Source: Diphasiastrum complanatum (Eukaryota > Streptophyta > Lycopodiopsida > Lycopodiales > Lycopodiaceae). Taken from it: DNA of 64,000 bases. Below are positions 60,666 to 63,786 of the stretch, piece by piece. The translations under genes and the position numbers were made by a program. The stretch lies in assembly GCA_029204225.1 (NCBI GenBank), contig MU832083.1:24202-88201 (forward strand), in the 5' to 3' direction. The notes below the pieces were generated by a model that made no database searches, was not told the origin of the DNA, and worked only from the letters and a program-made list of their open reading frames with translations. How positions within the stretch are numbered: the stretch's first letter is position 1; each line of letters opens with the position of its first letter.

Positions 60666-61155
60666 TAAAAATCTTAGTTATAACTTAATCCACTAGAGAA
60701 CCTTGCATGTGACCTCATAAATACAAGCCTCTCACAAAGCTACACACTACATTAAATTTATATTGTAAGAGCTGAACATCAATCCTGAATATGCAGAAAA
60801 CATGGGCTATCATGTGCAAAAAACATGACAAACTTTACCTTACTCACGAGATTGCAAATGCCCTAACGCAAAAATACAATGTACTACCTCGTACGGTTCT
60901 TTAAGAGCTTGTGTCCACCAACGATAGTCATTAAATGGTTCAGCCTTCAAAAACCTTAGCAGCCCAAACAAATCATCCAAGCCACATTGAATTGGTGTTC
61001 CAGTGATGCACCAACTATGTTCTGAATGCAATCGAAGTGCCATCTCTGTTGCACGAGCGGTATTACTTTCTACCATTTGTGCTTCGTCTAAGCATATCCT
61101 CCACCATCGTAACTTTGTCAAAGGCGTTGGAATCATTCGGTACCTTGTCAACATT
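10280..61155 (-). CDS. SHPRH: SHPRH-like SNF2 helicase / RING-finger E3 ligase, 12 exons visible (partial gene)
   Basis: Joining exons 61155-60888, 43446-43042, 42869-42429, 19187-19018, 18191-17975, 15779-15585, 14783-14667, 14560-14303, 11695-11473, 11302-11088, 10872-10721 and 10538-10280 gives about 973 codons with consistent phase and no stop. Order: SNF2_N part with LDEAQMVES and CITGTPIQ; a long plant/SHPRH insert; a CxxC-CxxC segment ending in DELFQ; a C3HC4 RING; and helicase_C motifs through RVHRIGQ. The order and wording match the plant SHPRH orthologue (At2g40770 type), a nuclear ATPase and ubiquitin ligase; human SHPRH polyubiquitinates PCNA after replication damage. The N-terminal exons lie beyond 61155 and the last exon(s) left of 10280 were not found. 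All junctions are canonical except one GC-AG intron. Introns carry many transposons, yet every exon is intact, so the gene is probably functional. Confidence 0.92.
10721..10872 (-). CDS. SHPRH: SHPRH exon k: helicase_C motif IV region
   Basis: 152 bp. Acceptor TACAG, encodes [13 protein letters not shown] and [19 protein letters not shown]. The donor GTTCTT splits a Ser codon (AG|T). Confidence 0.93.
11088..11302 (-). CDS. SHPRH: SHPRH exon j: second half of the RING finger
   Basis: 215 bp. It completes the split Cys codon and provides the last zinc-ligand pair FCPSCRRRA, then an acidic linker to GSYGTK. The exon must end at AAG followed by GCAAGT, a GC donor with otherwise perfect consensus, to join in phase to MEAVVRR in the next exon. 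Confidence 0.9.
11473..11695 (-). CDS. SHPRH: SHPRH exon i: first half of the RING finger
   Basis: 223 bp. It encodes a Ser/Thr-rich linker, then [16 protein letters not shown] and CCHLFCCKC, giving the first six zinc ligands of a C3HC4 RING (C-x2-C, C-x-H-x2-C-x2-C). The last Cys codon is split by the donor GTAAGA. Confidence 0.93.
11696..12372. other. SHPRH intron sequence, nothing recognised
   Basis: AT-rich intron between exons h and i, left of the LINE tail. No coding, RNA or repeat feature seen. Confidence 0.5.
12373..12651 (+). mobile_element. Solo LINE 3' end with a (TTC)n tail
   Basis: A 5'-truncated plus-strand copy with only 3' UTR. It is alignable with the UTR of the ORF1-only element at 46800-47088: AATGAGAGTTTGA, GAAGAGATGCCCAG/GTCCAG, AAATGGTCT and GGCATTGATCC-like blocks. 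The hairpin at 12591-12604 (ATGCC-TTAT-GGCAT) is followed by GACATTAATAAAGC and a TTC repeat (12624-12651) rather than TC. It lies in the SHPRH intron between exons h and i. Confidence 0.8.
12652..13339. other. SHPRH intron sequence, nothing recognised
   Basis: Between the LINE tail and the fold-back element. Two modest overlapping ORFs (12569-12956) run out of the (TTC)n tail, one starting with a serine run; I see no protein family in them. Confidence 0.4.
13340..14165. mobile_element. Fold-back (MITE-like) element with 66-bp inverted repeats
   Basis: Near-perfect inverted repeats occupy about 13451-13516 and about 13966-14030 (outer end AGTGGGCAATATGGG, inner end GTTGCCGG). Outside them lie A/T-rich strings and then clusters of GGTACC/CCGCGG palindromes at 13355-13410 and 14070-14150. 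Between the arms is a GC-rich array (13620-13765). No transposase is encoded. Clear target duplications were not found, so the outer limits are approximate. It sits in the SHPRH intron between exons h and i. Confidence 0.65.
13618..13765. repeat. GC-rich hairpin-forming tandem repeat
   Basis: About five units of roughly 30 bp. Each has a G run, a short spacer (CTCTGCC, CTCTACC, TTACCG, CTAACG) and a C run ending in ACCCCC, so each unit can fold on itself. The composition contrasts strongly with the AT-rich intron. Confidence 0.65.
14303..14560 (-). CDS. SHPRH: SHPRH exon h: helical segment before the RING
   Basis: 258 bp, phase 0 to 0. It encodes [25 protein letters not shown] and [13 protein letters not shown], all conserved landmarks of plant SHPRH ahead of the RING. 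Donor GTACTG. The next intron (2.6 kb) holds a fold-back element and a LINE tail. Confidence 0.92.
14667..14783 (-). CDS. SHPRH: SHPRH exon g
   Basis: 117 bp, phase 0 to 0. Acceptor TTACAG, starting [16 protein letters not shown]; donor GTATGT after LQSLA. The following intron is only 106 bp. Confidence 0.9.
14784..15584. other. SHPRH intron f-g, nothing recognised
   Basis: 801 bp of AT-rich intron with no recognisable element. Confidence 0.5.
15585..15779 (-). CDS. SHPRH: SHPRH exon f
   Basis: 195 bp, phase 0 to 0. Acceptor GCAG; starts [10 protein letters not shown] directly after DELFQ. It contains [15 protein letters not shown] and a basic, low-conservation tail. Donor GTGAGC. Confidence 0.9.
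15780..17974. other. SHPRH intron e-f, nothing recognised
   Basis: 2195 bp. Several overlapping ORFs between 16415 and 17053 on both strands have no family signature and look like chance. No terminal repeats or RNA genes seen. Confidence 0.45.
17975..18191 (-). CDS. SHPRH: SHPRH exon e: CxxC-CxxC segment
   Basis: 217 bp. The first base completes the split Arg, giving [12 protein letters not shown]. It ends in CPQCQ and [11 protein letters not shown], two CxxC pairs typical of this part of plant SHPRH and possibly zinc binding. The donor is GTCTTA, after DELFQ in phase 0. Confidence 0.92.
18705..18880. repeat. 88-bp direct tandem duplication
   Basis: Two adjacent 88-bp copies (18705-18792 and 18793-18880) starting GTTACTGTATGTATTCATT and ending CTACATGT. 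I see one substitution between them (CAAGCG against CAACCG). It lies in the 826-bp intron between SHPRH exons d and e, which suggests a recent duplication. Confidence 0.9.
19018..19187 (-). CDS. SHPRH: SHPRH exon d
   Basis: 170 bp. Acceptor CACAG at 19188-19192; donor GTATGA from 19017, leaving a split Arg codon (AG|A). It encodes [16 protein letters not shown] and a helical stretch [12 protein letters not shown]. It is the first exon after the transposon-filled intron and is intact. Confidence 0.9.
19188..19787. other. Start of the 23-kb SHPRH intron, nothing recognised
   Basis: AT-rich intron sequence between exon d and the LINE at 19788. No feature seen. Confidence 0.5.
19826..22287 (+). 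pseudogene. LINE ORF2: reverse transcriptase and C-terminal CCHC, one internal stop
   Basis: The frame is open from 19747 to 22287 apart from one TAG at 21607-21609, about 820 element codons. Landmarks: LSPRPSEF-like linker, [31 protein letters not shown] (the usual Asp of AFDSVP is Lys here), [28 protein letters not shown] (YADD at 21073-21084), and a C-terminal CPLC-x9-H-x4-C zinc motif near 22066-22122 followed by [12 protein letters not shown]. The frame also continues upstream through the CT tract as Leu-Ser repeats. It lacks the endonuclease domain, so it could not nick its own target. Confidence 0.9.
22731..22798 (+). repeat. LINE O terminus: hairpin, AT box, (TTTC)n(TC)n
   Basis: Clean example of the terminus: stem ATGCC/GGCAT at 22739-22752, then GGAAAAGACATTAATAAAGC and four TTTC units shading into TC. 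It is a plus-strand reference for the other copies. Confidence 0.85.
22799..23336 (+). mobile_element. Ty3/gypsy family A protease fragment fused to a copia element
   Basis: Translates to [20 protein letters not shown] (aspartic protease with DIG for DTG) and on to an end that matches the gypsy A element at 30665-30778 nearly base for base (for example TGTTGAGGGTCCTCTT and TATATGCAAATAAAGAG). The gypsy A element itself lacks the DIG region. At 23336 the sequence changes to copia gag within an ATGGA shared by both parents. A short direct repeat, AGATTGCAAGGTTTTTC, occurs twice at 22901-22941. Confidence 0.75.
23337..26640 (+). pseudogene. Copia A gag-pol polyprotein, broken
   Basis: Gag is read at 23380-23622, the knuckle near 23735 ([10 protein letters not shown], then the last Cys lost), protease near 23915 ([12 protein letters not shown]), an integrase part at 24449-24715 ([23 protein letters not shown]), RT at 25298-26071 ([28 protein letters not shown] where YVDDLL is usual) and RNase H at 26071-26571 ([21 protein letters not shown]). 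Frameshifts, stops and small deletions (for example at about 24365, removing the integrase zinc finger) inactivate it. The catalytic YVDD is altered to YVED. Confidence 0.88.
26719..26727 (+). promoter_or_regulatory. Copia A polypurine tract
   Basis: AAGGGGGGG directly before the LTR start TGTTGAAGAG. It is the second-strand primer site of LTR elements. Confidence 0.8.
26728..27050 (+). repeat. Copia A 3' LTR (right end approximate)
   Basis: Starts TGTTGAAGAG after the polypurine tract and may end near a CA around 27050. A 53-bp part, 26760-26812, recurs without any difference I can see at 54266-54318. It contains a C run at 26828-26836. Confidence 0.65.
27073..27904 (-). mobile_element. Ty3/gypsy family A fragment, inverted
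   Basis: Minus strand, right to left. A basic, Gln/Gly-rich gag end (27869-27630, with [18 protein letters not shown] and a decayed zinc knuckle) comes first. Then comes a pol start (27373-27073) with [23 protein letters not shown] and [20 protein letters not shown]. The same motifs in gypsy A at 31010-31210 ([23 protein letters not shown]) show they belong to one family. The protease region between them is missing and stops are frequent. Confidence 0.8.
27905..28634. other. Probable 5' LTR region of gypsy A, not delimited
   Basis: Lies directly before the gypsy A primer-binding site, so it should hold its 5' LTR. The 3' LTR is lost, so the ends cannot be set by comparison. No coding signal seen. 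Confidence 0.4.
28635..28647 (+). promoter_or_regulatory. Gypsy A primer-binding site
   Basis: TGGTATCAAAGCC, one base off the usual plant initiator Met-tRNA complement TGGTATCAGAGC. It follows a probable LTR end TGTGACA. Confidence 0.7.
29452..30461 (+). pseudogene. Gypsy A gag, frameshifted
   Basis: Likely start [11 protein letters not shown] at 29452. The N-terminal part is Pro/Ser-rich with a 17-residue direct duplication ([17 protein letters not shown], twice). The retrotransposon gag core at about 29800-30060 reads [20 protein letters not shown] and ADRWWRKLL. The frame shifts near 30070-30120 and continues in 30072-30461 ([20 protein letters not shown]). A knuckle-like [12 protein letters not shown] follows near 30497. 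Gag would form the cytoplasmic particle. Confidence 0.85.
29661..29762 (+). repeat. 51-bp tandem duplication in gypsy A gag
   Basis: Two 51-bp copies (29661-29711 and 29712-29762) starting GTCTTCCTCG; one A/G difference seen. It keeps the reading frame (17 codons). Confidence 0.9.
30971..32230 (+). pseudogene. Gypsy A reverse transcriptase and RNase H, broken
   Basis: RT runs from 30971 ([21 protein letters not shown]) through [31 protein letters not shown] and [13 protein letters not shown]. The catalytic block is [13 protein letters not shown] (YIDDIL-like, with Asn in place of the first Asp). The thumb and RNase H parts at 31695-32230 read [20 protein letters not shown] and [15 protein letters not shown], then a decayed end (ENVVADAL). 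Several frameshifts and the changed catalytic motif show it is inactive. Confidence 0.85.
32240..33454 (-). mobile_element. LINE copy C: open ORF1 and the start of ORF2
   Basis: Minus-strand LINE. Its 5' end abuts the TC tract of copy D (33455-33498). ORF1 is uninterrupted (32494-33417). After ORF1, at about 32430-32350, is the start of ORF2 (FWNCNGF, AGDF, LLLAE.HE), and then the element is cut off inside the endonuclease at the gypsy A junction near 32240, without a 3' terminus. It therefore either lost its 3' part or was broken by later rearrangement. Confidence 0.85.
32494..33417 (-). CDS. LINE ORF1 protein, 307 aa, uninterrupted
   Basis: The ATG at 33417 gives [10 protein letters not shown]; the frame is also open upstream to 33555 through the TC tract of the neighbouring copy. 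Residues about 60-165 form a heptad-like coiled coil ([39 protein letters not shown]). About 195-300 is an RRM-like domain with [31 protein letters not shown] and [19 protein letters not shown], ending [14 protein letters not shown]. This is the L1-type ORF1 arrangement; such proteins coat element RNA and assist target-primed reverse transcription. It is the only intact ORF1 in the window. Whether it is expressed cannot be seen. Confidence 0.85.
   Translation of the reverse strand: MEGDAISPTTIPSLATVEGITGAPSIFTDNPLAITEMHHQSTVDYSHSKPIESLYAYDISFIRNEILGLKKQLHFFEMANSKLVMDLVGVKERVEQLEQENVYLKQRIAEHVPPSDETSNKISCLEKQVKETKTWATIFKPDDMGSKLSSLAKQVEEMTSILKQGNHPHISASMMDNNLETVLDEQARRAKKALNIRVRGIASGGKPIDEATDLLVSKLSHVVDGFDTAWRSKFHDNVLFIKFRSLQHRNAALRLRTKLKGTFIYMDDDLTNTQWLARKKIIHKAKEKGKRVIFIDGKPRYFDLLSH
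33455..34288 (-). mobile_element. LINE copy D: ORF2 C-terminus and 3' end
   Basis: Minus strand. The C-terminal CCHC region of ORF2 (about 34260-34075; VYYEIRGRY block) comes first, then an Arg-rich tail and 3' UTR (33990-33545), the hairpin (33518-33531, ATGCC-TATT-GGCAT), GACATTAATAAAAT and a 44-nt TC tract (33455-33498). It is 5'-truncated at about 34288, where the TC-rich tail of another element (34289-34364) begins. Confidence 0.8.
34289..34364 (-). repeat. 76-bp hairpin-tailed repeat, copy 1
   Basis: It aligns without gaps to 55081-55156, with about eight differences. On the minus strand it reads hairpin (TCTG-CATG-CGGA), a spacer, TAATGAAAAGAAAAGAAC, then TCTATCTCTCTATCTC. The layout echoes the LINE termini but the sequence differs, so it may be the tail of a second LINE family. 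Confidence 0.6.
34418..34483 (-). CDS. Candidate 22-codon cassette exon of SHPRH
   Basis: Inside the 23-kb intron, a minus-strand segment of 66 nt, phase 0 on both sides, lies between GATCAG and a perfect donor GTAAGT. It would add a serine-rich stretch ending VDSALCK between SYKQ and VLDIRKW. Plant SHPRH proteins have a few more residues at this join than the 12-exon model gives. The acceptor has a poor pyrimidine tract, so it may be chance. Confidence 0.25.
34484..35705. other. SHPRH intron sequence, nothing recognised
   Basis: AT-rich intron between the LINE cluster and gypsy B. It has a C run at about 34571-34586. No coding or repeat feature recognised. Confidence 0.5.
35706..35710 (+). 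repeat. Target-site duplication of gypsy B, left
   Basis: TAGCC directly before the 5' LTR; the same five bases follow the 3' LTR at 42080-42084. Confidence 0.85.
35711..36175 (+). repeat. Gypsy B 5' LTR
   Basis: Begins AGTTACGGACTACAGG and ends GATCATAACT. The outer five bases are an inverted repeat (AGTTA/TAACT). The pair with 41615-42079 has equal length. Confidence 0.92.
36176..36187 (+). promoter_or_regulatory. Gypsy B primer-binding site
   Basis: TGGTATCAGAGC, complementary to the 3' end of plant initiator Met-tRNA, directly after the 5' LTR. Confidence 0.92.
36514..36705 (+). repeat. Imperfect tandem repeat in the gypsy B leader
   Basis: Three copies of a unit containing GATTGGAGGCTGTCCA and a following CGCCC, starting near 36519, 36599 and 36667 (spacing 80 and 68). 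It lies between the primer-binding site and gag, next to a T run at about 36400-36422. Confidence 0.75.
36938..38545 (+). pseudogene. Gypsy B gag-protease, one internal stop
   Basis: Start [11 protein letters not shown] at 36938 in good context (ACCATGG). One frame runs to 38545, with a TAA at 37349-37351 as the only internal stop. Domains: a coiled segment (about residues 15-60), a retrotransposon gag core near 37240-37600 ([27 protein letters not shown]), and a Pro/Ser-rich linker. The decayed zinc knuckle [14 protein letters not shown] has Arg where His is expected. The aspartic protease has [12 protein letters not shown]. It ends with a stop at 38543-38545. Confidence 0.88.
38546..39700 (+). 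pseudogene. Gypsy B reverse transcriptase
   Basis: Same frame as gag after a TAG; another stop (TGA) is near 38729. RT runs from about 38795 to 39604: [65 protein letters not shown] (catalytic FDD), and thumb VRMFLGLA. The frame shifts at about 39600. The active-site residues are intact. Confidence 0.88.
39640..41180 (+). pseudogene. Gypsy B RNase H and integrase
   Basis: RNase H: EIDASSIG near 39668, [28 protein letters not shown]. The integrase zinc domain near 40230-40370 includes [20 protein letters not shown]. In the catalytic core, [12 protein letters not shown] is followed by a TAG at 40506-40508, then [12 protein letters not shown] and [17 protein letters not shown], so all three acidic residues are visible. 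The frame is lost at about 41080. Confidence 0.85.
41339..41535 (+). pseudogene. Gypsy B chromodomain
   Basis: After FPFLPAAIL at about 41310 come [11 protein letters not shown] and [11 protein letters not shown], the aromatic core of a chromodomain at the integrase C-terminus. This marks the element as a chromovirus. Such domains can steer insertion toward particular chromatin. Confidence 0.85.
41615..42079 (+). repeat. Gypsy B 3' LTR
   Basis: 465 bp, from AGTTACGGAC to CATAACT. It is preceded by a weak purine stretch (CAGGGAG) as polypurine tract. Long ORFs through the LTR have no coding support. Confidence 0.92.
42080..42084 (+). repeat. Target-site duplication of gypsy B, right
   Basis: TAGCC, identical to 35706-35710. 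Confidence 0.85.
42085..42428. other. SHPRH intron sequence next to exon c
   Basis: Intron between gypsy B and exon c. No element seen. Confidence 0.5.
42429..42869 (-). CDS. SHPRH: SHPRH exon c: TPR-like helical insert
   Basis: 441 bp, phase 0 to 0, from VLIENTR to ESSYKQ, with donor GTGACA at 42428. It includes [19 protein letters not shown] and YREVLAST (a TPR-like helical pair) and [14 protein letters not shown]. This is the plant SHPRH region between the two helicase lobes. The next intron is about 23.2 kb. Confidence 0.93.
43042..43446 (-). CDS. SHPRH: SHPRH exon b: end of SNF2_N domain
   Basis: 405 bp, phase 0 to 0. The acceptor TACAG is just right of 43446 and the donor GTACGA starts at 43041. 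It encodes [20 protein letters not shown], then [20 protein letters not shown] and PQVGS, a stretch highly conserved in plant SHPRH. The upstream exon plus this acceptor restores the exact spacing expected between EPYE and MWRS. The next intron is only 172 bp. Confidence 0.93.
43447..45585. other. First part of the 17-kb SHPRH intron, nothing recognised
   Basis: AT-rich. Short ORFs at 43580-43828, 44049-44397 and 44628-45049 show no family features. Some retroelement debris may be present in 45050-45580, but I cannot support a domain. Confidence 0.4.
45586..45990 (+). pseudogene. LINE ORF2 C-terminal fragment
   Basis: Plus strand. [37 protein letters not shown] and [13 protein letters not shown] correspond to the ORF2 C-terminal region at 21775-22030 and 59600-59860; the CCHC part follows in a shifted frame. 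It is joined at about 45990 directly to an ORF1 element, with no tail between. Confidence 0.8.
46060..47088 (+). mobile_element. ORF1-only LINE derivative E (HAL1-like)
   Basis: Plus-strand element of about 1.0 kb. It has ORF1 (46079-46810), then immediately a 3' UTR (46811-47020) alignable with those of copy K and the solo tail at 12373, the hairpin (47030-47043, ATGCC-TTAT-GGCAT), GACATTAATAAATC and a TTTC-rich tail (47060-47088). There is no trace of ORF2 between ORF1 and the UTR. It shares this structure with copy K. Confidence 0.75.
46079..46815 (+). pseudogene. ORF1 of element E, frameshifted
   Basis: 46079-46456 encodes a long coiled coil ([34 protein letters not shown]). Then [15 protein letters not shown] begins the RRM-like domain near 46487, which continues across frames ([26 protein letters not shown] and GKRLIYRDG blocks) to about 46810. 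Frame changes inactivate it. Confidence 0.75.
47089..47215 (+). other. Likely LINE 5' UTR remnant following the tail of E
   Basis: C-rich sequence beginning just after the TTTC tail of E. It resembles the start of the full-length LINE at 55320-55400 (GGGGAGCCCA followed by CTCCCCCTCCC). This is again a 5' end placed against a pyrimidine tail. It is cut off by copia C at 47216. Confidence 0.55.
47216..48375 (+). mobile_element. Ty1/copia element C, heavily deleted
   Basis: Plus strand. Zinc knuckle [14 protein letters not shown] (47283-47324), decayed protease (GASKHMTS), integrase pre-domain [20 protein letters not shown] (47550-47610), integrase scraps with stops, then RT 47980-48375 ([44 protein letters not shown] with catalytic DD intact). 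RNase H and LTRs are absent. It is a diverged relative of copia A and B. Confidence 0.85.
48450..48720 (-). pseudogene. Gypsy D protease remnant
   Basis: The minus strand gives [20 protein letters not shown], an aspartic-protease active-site region in which DTG has become DDG, then stops. Confidence 0.7.
48833..49883 (-). pseudogene. Gypsy D gag
   Basis: The N-terminal acidic part starts [19 protein letters not shown] at 49883. In a second frame, 49621-49217 holds the gag core ([50 protein letters not shown]). The third part, 49102-48833, is Lys-rich with a perfect knuckle [14 protein letters not shown] (C-x2-C-x4-H-x4-C). Frames differ between the parts. Confidence 0.85.
50236..50330 (-). 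mobile_element. Gypsy A gag scrap fused to copia B
   Basis: The minus strand is close to gypsy A 30140-30210 (AGATTCCC, then GTAGTCCACAAGTTCATATT). It directly follows the truncated RT of copia B, making a copia-to-gypsy junction near 50330. Confidence 0.75.
50331..53305 (-). mobile_element. Ty1/copia element B, nearly full polyprotein, internally deleted RT
   Basis: Minus-strand copia, close to copia A. ATG at 53305 ([12 protein letters not shown]). Gag, knuckle, protease and integrase are present. RT is cut: after [11 protein letters not shown] the sequence jumps to [14 protein letters not shown], deleting most of the palm, and RNase H and 3' LTR are missing, replaced by gypsy A sequence. 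A leader of about 265 bp (53306-53570) precedes gag with no recognised LTR. Confidence 0.88.
50340..53305 (-). pseudogene. Copia B gag-pol polyprotein, broken
   Basis: Gag 53305-52676 ([19 protein letters not shown], then the UBN2-type gag core), knuckle near 52540 ([18 protein letters not shown]), protease [12 protein letters not shown] near 52370, GAG-pre-integrase ([17 protein letters not shown]) and zinc finger at 51949-51850, and integrase core 51800-51450 with [11 protein letters not shown] and then [11 protein letters not shown]-like sequence. An Asp/Glu/Gln-rich linker and RT start follow. Frameshifts and stops occur between blocks, and the RT catalytic YVDD is deleted. Confidence 0.88.
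53571..54262 (-). pseudogene. LINE ORF2 reverse transcriptase fragment
   Basis: Minus strand: [36 protein letters not shown], then [19 protein letters not shown] near 53700. It is truncated at both ends, has several frameshifts and no tail. Confidence 0.8.
54266..54318 (+). repeat. 53-bp copia LTR fragment
   Basis: Matches 26760-26812 of the copia A LTR without any difference I can find; flanks are unrelated. It may be the only visible trace of a second LTR. Confidence 0.85.
54319..55080. other. Intron spacer with diverged repeats
   Basis: No gene seen. Loosely repeated phrases (TATCTTCAG followed by a GAT/GAC-rich stretch and AAATCA) occur near 54790, 54940 and 55045, suggesting an old tandem repeat of 105-150 bp. 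Confidence 0.4.
55081..55156 (-). repeat. 76-bp hairpin-tailed repeat, copy 2
   Basis: Gap-free partner of 34289-34364. The minus strand shows a clean TCCG-CATA-CGGA hairpin, a spacer, AATGAAAAGAAGAGAAC, then TCTATCTCTCTATCTC. Confidence 0.6.
55157..55286 (+). mobile_element. LINE 3' terminus with (CT)n tail
   Basis: An extremely short LINE copy: about 40 bases of 3' UTR, hairpin 55196-55209 (GTACC-TTTG-GGTAC), GACGTTAATAATAATAATTC, then a CT tract to 55286. The next LINE begins directly at 55287. Confidence 0.8.
55450..56945 (+). pseudogene. LINE N ORF1, broken and probably interrupted
   Basis: An N-terminal Pro/Ser/Thr-rich region with repeated PPSTSLTIS-like phrases comes first (55450-55806). 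A coiled coil at about 55890-56150 ([34 protein letters not shown]) follows, then about 400 bp without ORF1 similarity (56160-56560). The RRM-like domain at 56580-56945 has [31 protein letters not shown] and [13 protein letters not shown]. The central gap may be an insertion. Confidence 0.75.
57003..60401 (+). pseudogene. LINE N ORF2: APE endonuclease, reverse transcriptase, CCHC
   Basis: Endonuclease, 57003-57610: [50 protein letters not shown] and a serine-Asp-His near LSDHSYL, the full APE motif set. RT, 57895-59301: [58 protein letters not shown], then a stop at 58744, [19 protein letters not shown] and [12 protein letters not shown]-terminal region 59364-60401: CSMC-x9-H-x4-C near 59900-59955, then [13 protein letters not shown] handful of stops and frameshifts (about 57222, 57500, 57840, 58746, 59301) inactivate it. 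Confidence 0.88.
60522..60661 (+). repeat. LINE N terminus and long TC tract
   Basis: Hairpin ATACC-TTAG-GGTAT, AT box, (TTTC)n blending into about 70 nt of (TC)n that ends at 60661 next to host intron sequence. It is about 230 bp from SHPRH exon a. Confidence 0.85.
60888..61155 (-). CDS. SHPRH: SHPRH exon a: SNF2 motifs II and III
   Basis: 268 bp. It begins after an AG at 61156-61157 with the last base of a split codon and ends GAG before GTAG (donor at 60887), phase 0. It carries [19 protein letters not shown] (DEAQ replaces the DEAH Walker B box, as in plant SHPRH), then [21 protein letters not shown] (motif III region). The following intron is about 17.4 kb. Confidence 0.93.
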
Positions 61156-63730
61156 CTCAGACATCAATAACCATTCAAGGAGCAATGCATCTCACAGAGT
61201 TGAGGACAATTATTCAGACTAACAAGTTCTATGTTGCTTACAATCAACAAAACATAGAACAAGCTTGCATTGTCCACTCTGCACCACATATTGTGATTTA
61301 AATTCTTCAAAAAAGCACATAGATGTATTCCTATAAACTGGCATTTCAACAAACCATCCATTGTCAAAATAACACTAGAGATATTTCATTTAACAACTCA
61401 ATGCTATAAACCTATAGAAATGTGTGAAGTAAATAGGTAAAAGTTAAGGGCAATGACTACATTAGCCCCTAGCTTTATTACCAGAATCGTACATACAACA
61501 TTGAAAGAACAAGAACAAATAAAAGTTTCTTGATCACATGAGAGCGAATTATTGACAAAACGAAGGTCTCTACAAGAAATTATGTCCAGTCTAAGAACAT
61601 ACACCTACACTAGTCTTAGAGCTACTCTATAAACAATGAACCAAAGACAATGGGCTCACAAGCCTAGTAAAGCCCCTAACTGAAACGAATTAAGGTTGAA
61701 AGTTTTGACTCAATCTTGGGTTTCAATAATAAAGTACTGTGCTGAAATGTTCAATAATGTGTGCTGGATTTAAGATACCCTACTTAGCATAATGAAGGTC
61801 AAAATGACAATTGATAATGTGAAAAACCAATCTTTGAACTTTGAATGATTGTCAACTTGACTAAAGATTACCATGAATTTTAAATAGGCAGTGTTCACAT
61901 TGTTAATAAACAAATAACGAGCACAGCATGCTGACAAAGAAGTGGCAATAAATAAGCCATATTGGACAATTGATCCATGAAGACAAGGTCAACAGGTGTC
62001 AAACGAACGTATTTCTTTACAAATATGAAAGTTTCAAAGAATCAAACTAAGGCCTTCAAACATGGCCAGTAAAAATGACTTATATATTTCATGTCTTTTT
62101 GAAATCTATTATGTTCACCAATTAAAGAACGACCTTCGGAATAACACAAATGCATAAACAATGATAATGCAAAAAGTGGCCATCACATAGCAAAGAAAGA
62201 ACATGCTGATTGACTTGAAGTAGGCTATTAAGTATCAATAAATTTAAAAACAGCCAAAATATAAGGCAAGCTGCTCAAATCACCATTCACGAAATGCACT
62301 TACAATGGAAAGGTTGATAGGGTGGGAAGAAATCATTCGCGAAAGCATTTGCTTCCCAAAAATTGATAATATAAATCTGATATAGAGGACTAAAGAAGAG
62401 AGACACATCTTTTTCTTAAAGGTGGTACACCCAAATCATTTCATTAATATTGGTCATTCTTGATAATTGATAAATACATTTTGAGATTGTCCCTTGAGCA
62501 CATTTAAGTGAATTTATGATGTATTTTGAAGTGATCTATACTGACACGTAACTCTTCTGGCCAAGATTGTAGAATGTATATAGTAAACAAAGGATTTGTT
62601 GCTATATGGCTAAGAGTAAACCAAAAATAGCTTCTCAGATGAAACGCAGGACTATTTCCCCATCCAATGACGCTTGTTAAATGGTGGCCTATTCACCTTC
62701 TGGGTGGTAATGAACCATAGTTTGTACCTGGAGAGTTAATTCAGTACTATTCTAAATCATGCAAAGTAAAATATAAGACTACATGATGCATGTTCAGTCT
62801 ATTTAAGACTTGTATCTTGGAAGCAAGTTCACCTAGGTTATAACTAAATTTTTGCATACATGGAACCCGGCACATTAACTGGCTAAAGCCATAATTATGC
62901 AAAAAAAAACTAAAATACAAGTGTTTTTAAGCAGTGGCGCCTAAGAGAACTTGTGCATTGATTCGACTTATCTACAATCTAGTTAGCAAGTAATACCACC
63001 GTGTATGGCATTCTTAGCCCAACCCCAAGTTGGGTCCTATGCCTACAAACCTTAGAATTTTGACATATTTATATCCTCACTTCTCCTATATATAGAGAAG
63101 GCATGCAGGGGGAAAACGGCACGTTCAAATCACTGTTTGGGTGTCCTCTTGGTAATAGAGCTTGGAGAGGGTAGGCATTGGAAGAAGACCTATCTTATAT
63201 TCTCCAAAACCTCTAGTTAGGAGATCTTTTTCCATATTTTGTGTTTGCAAAACTTTTAAGGACACTAAGTATAACATCATGGCAATTAGGTGCATGTGTC
63301 TTCTTAGAAGATGGACATACAAGATTTTTGTCTTCTTTCTTTTATAGATCAATAGTTCTCTTGGATTGCTAGTACGTTCATCATGTTCTATGGACTATTT
63401 GCATCGTTTTTGTTACAAGTTTGTCTCTCCCAAGTCGTCAATTTGTGAAGGTTAGTGTGCCAAATGAGCCTCCCACCAACCATAGGCACCTTCCCTTTGA
63501 GTCAAATCTACCTACTATTATCACTCATTTGGCATGCATGCCCCTTGTGTCCCATGAATAGCAACTAACTCACAAGGTACCAACCCCCATGTCTTGCCAT
63601 GGACTTGTAACATACTTGGTCGCCCCCCGCTCTCATGACACACTAACGGCGTCCCTTTTGGTTATCGACGTTGGCCTCGTGCCCTTTGCTAGTCAGCCTA
63701 GCCGAGGTCATGTTAGAACTGGACTGGGGT
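61156..63730. other. SHPRH upstream intron, nothing recognised
   Basis: AT-rich sequence right of exon a. The preceding SHPRH exon was not found here, nor any retroelement domain. A TATATATAGAGAAGG string near 63090 with nearby short repeats could belong to an LTR or promoter, but there is no support beyond the string. Confidence 0.4.
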
Positions 63731-63786
63731 ATTGATGACTCCCGAGAAGGGGGGATAGTCCTCCCCCCTTCTCGGAAGTCATCAAT
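63731..63786. repeat. Perfect-looking 24-bp stem hairpin
   Basis: Arms at 63731-63754 and 63763-63786 are inverted complements with one mismatch, separated by 8 nt (ATAGTCCT). The arm begins ATTGATGACTCC and ends in a G run. No T run follows, so it is not a simple terminator. Confidence 0.85.
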
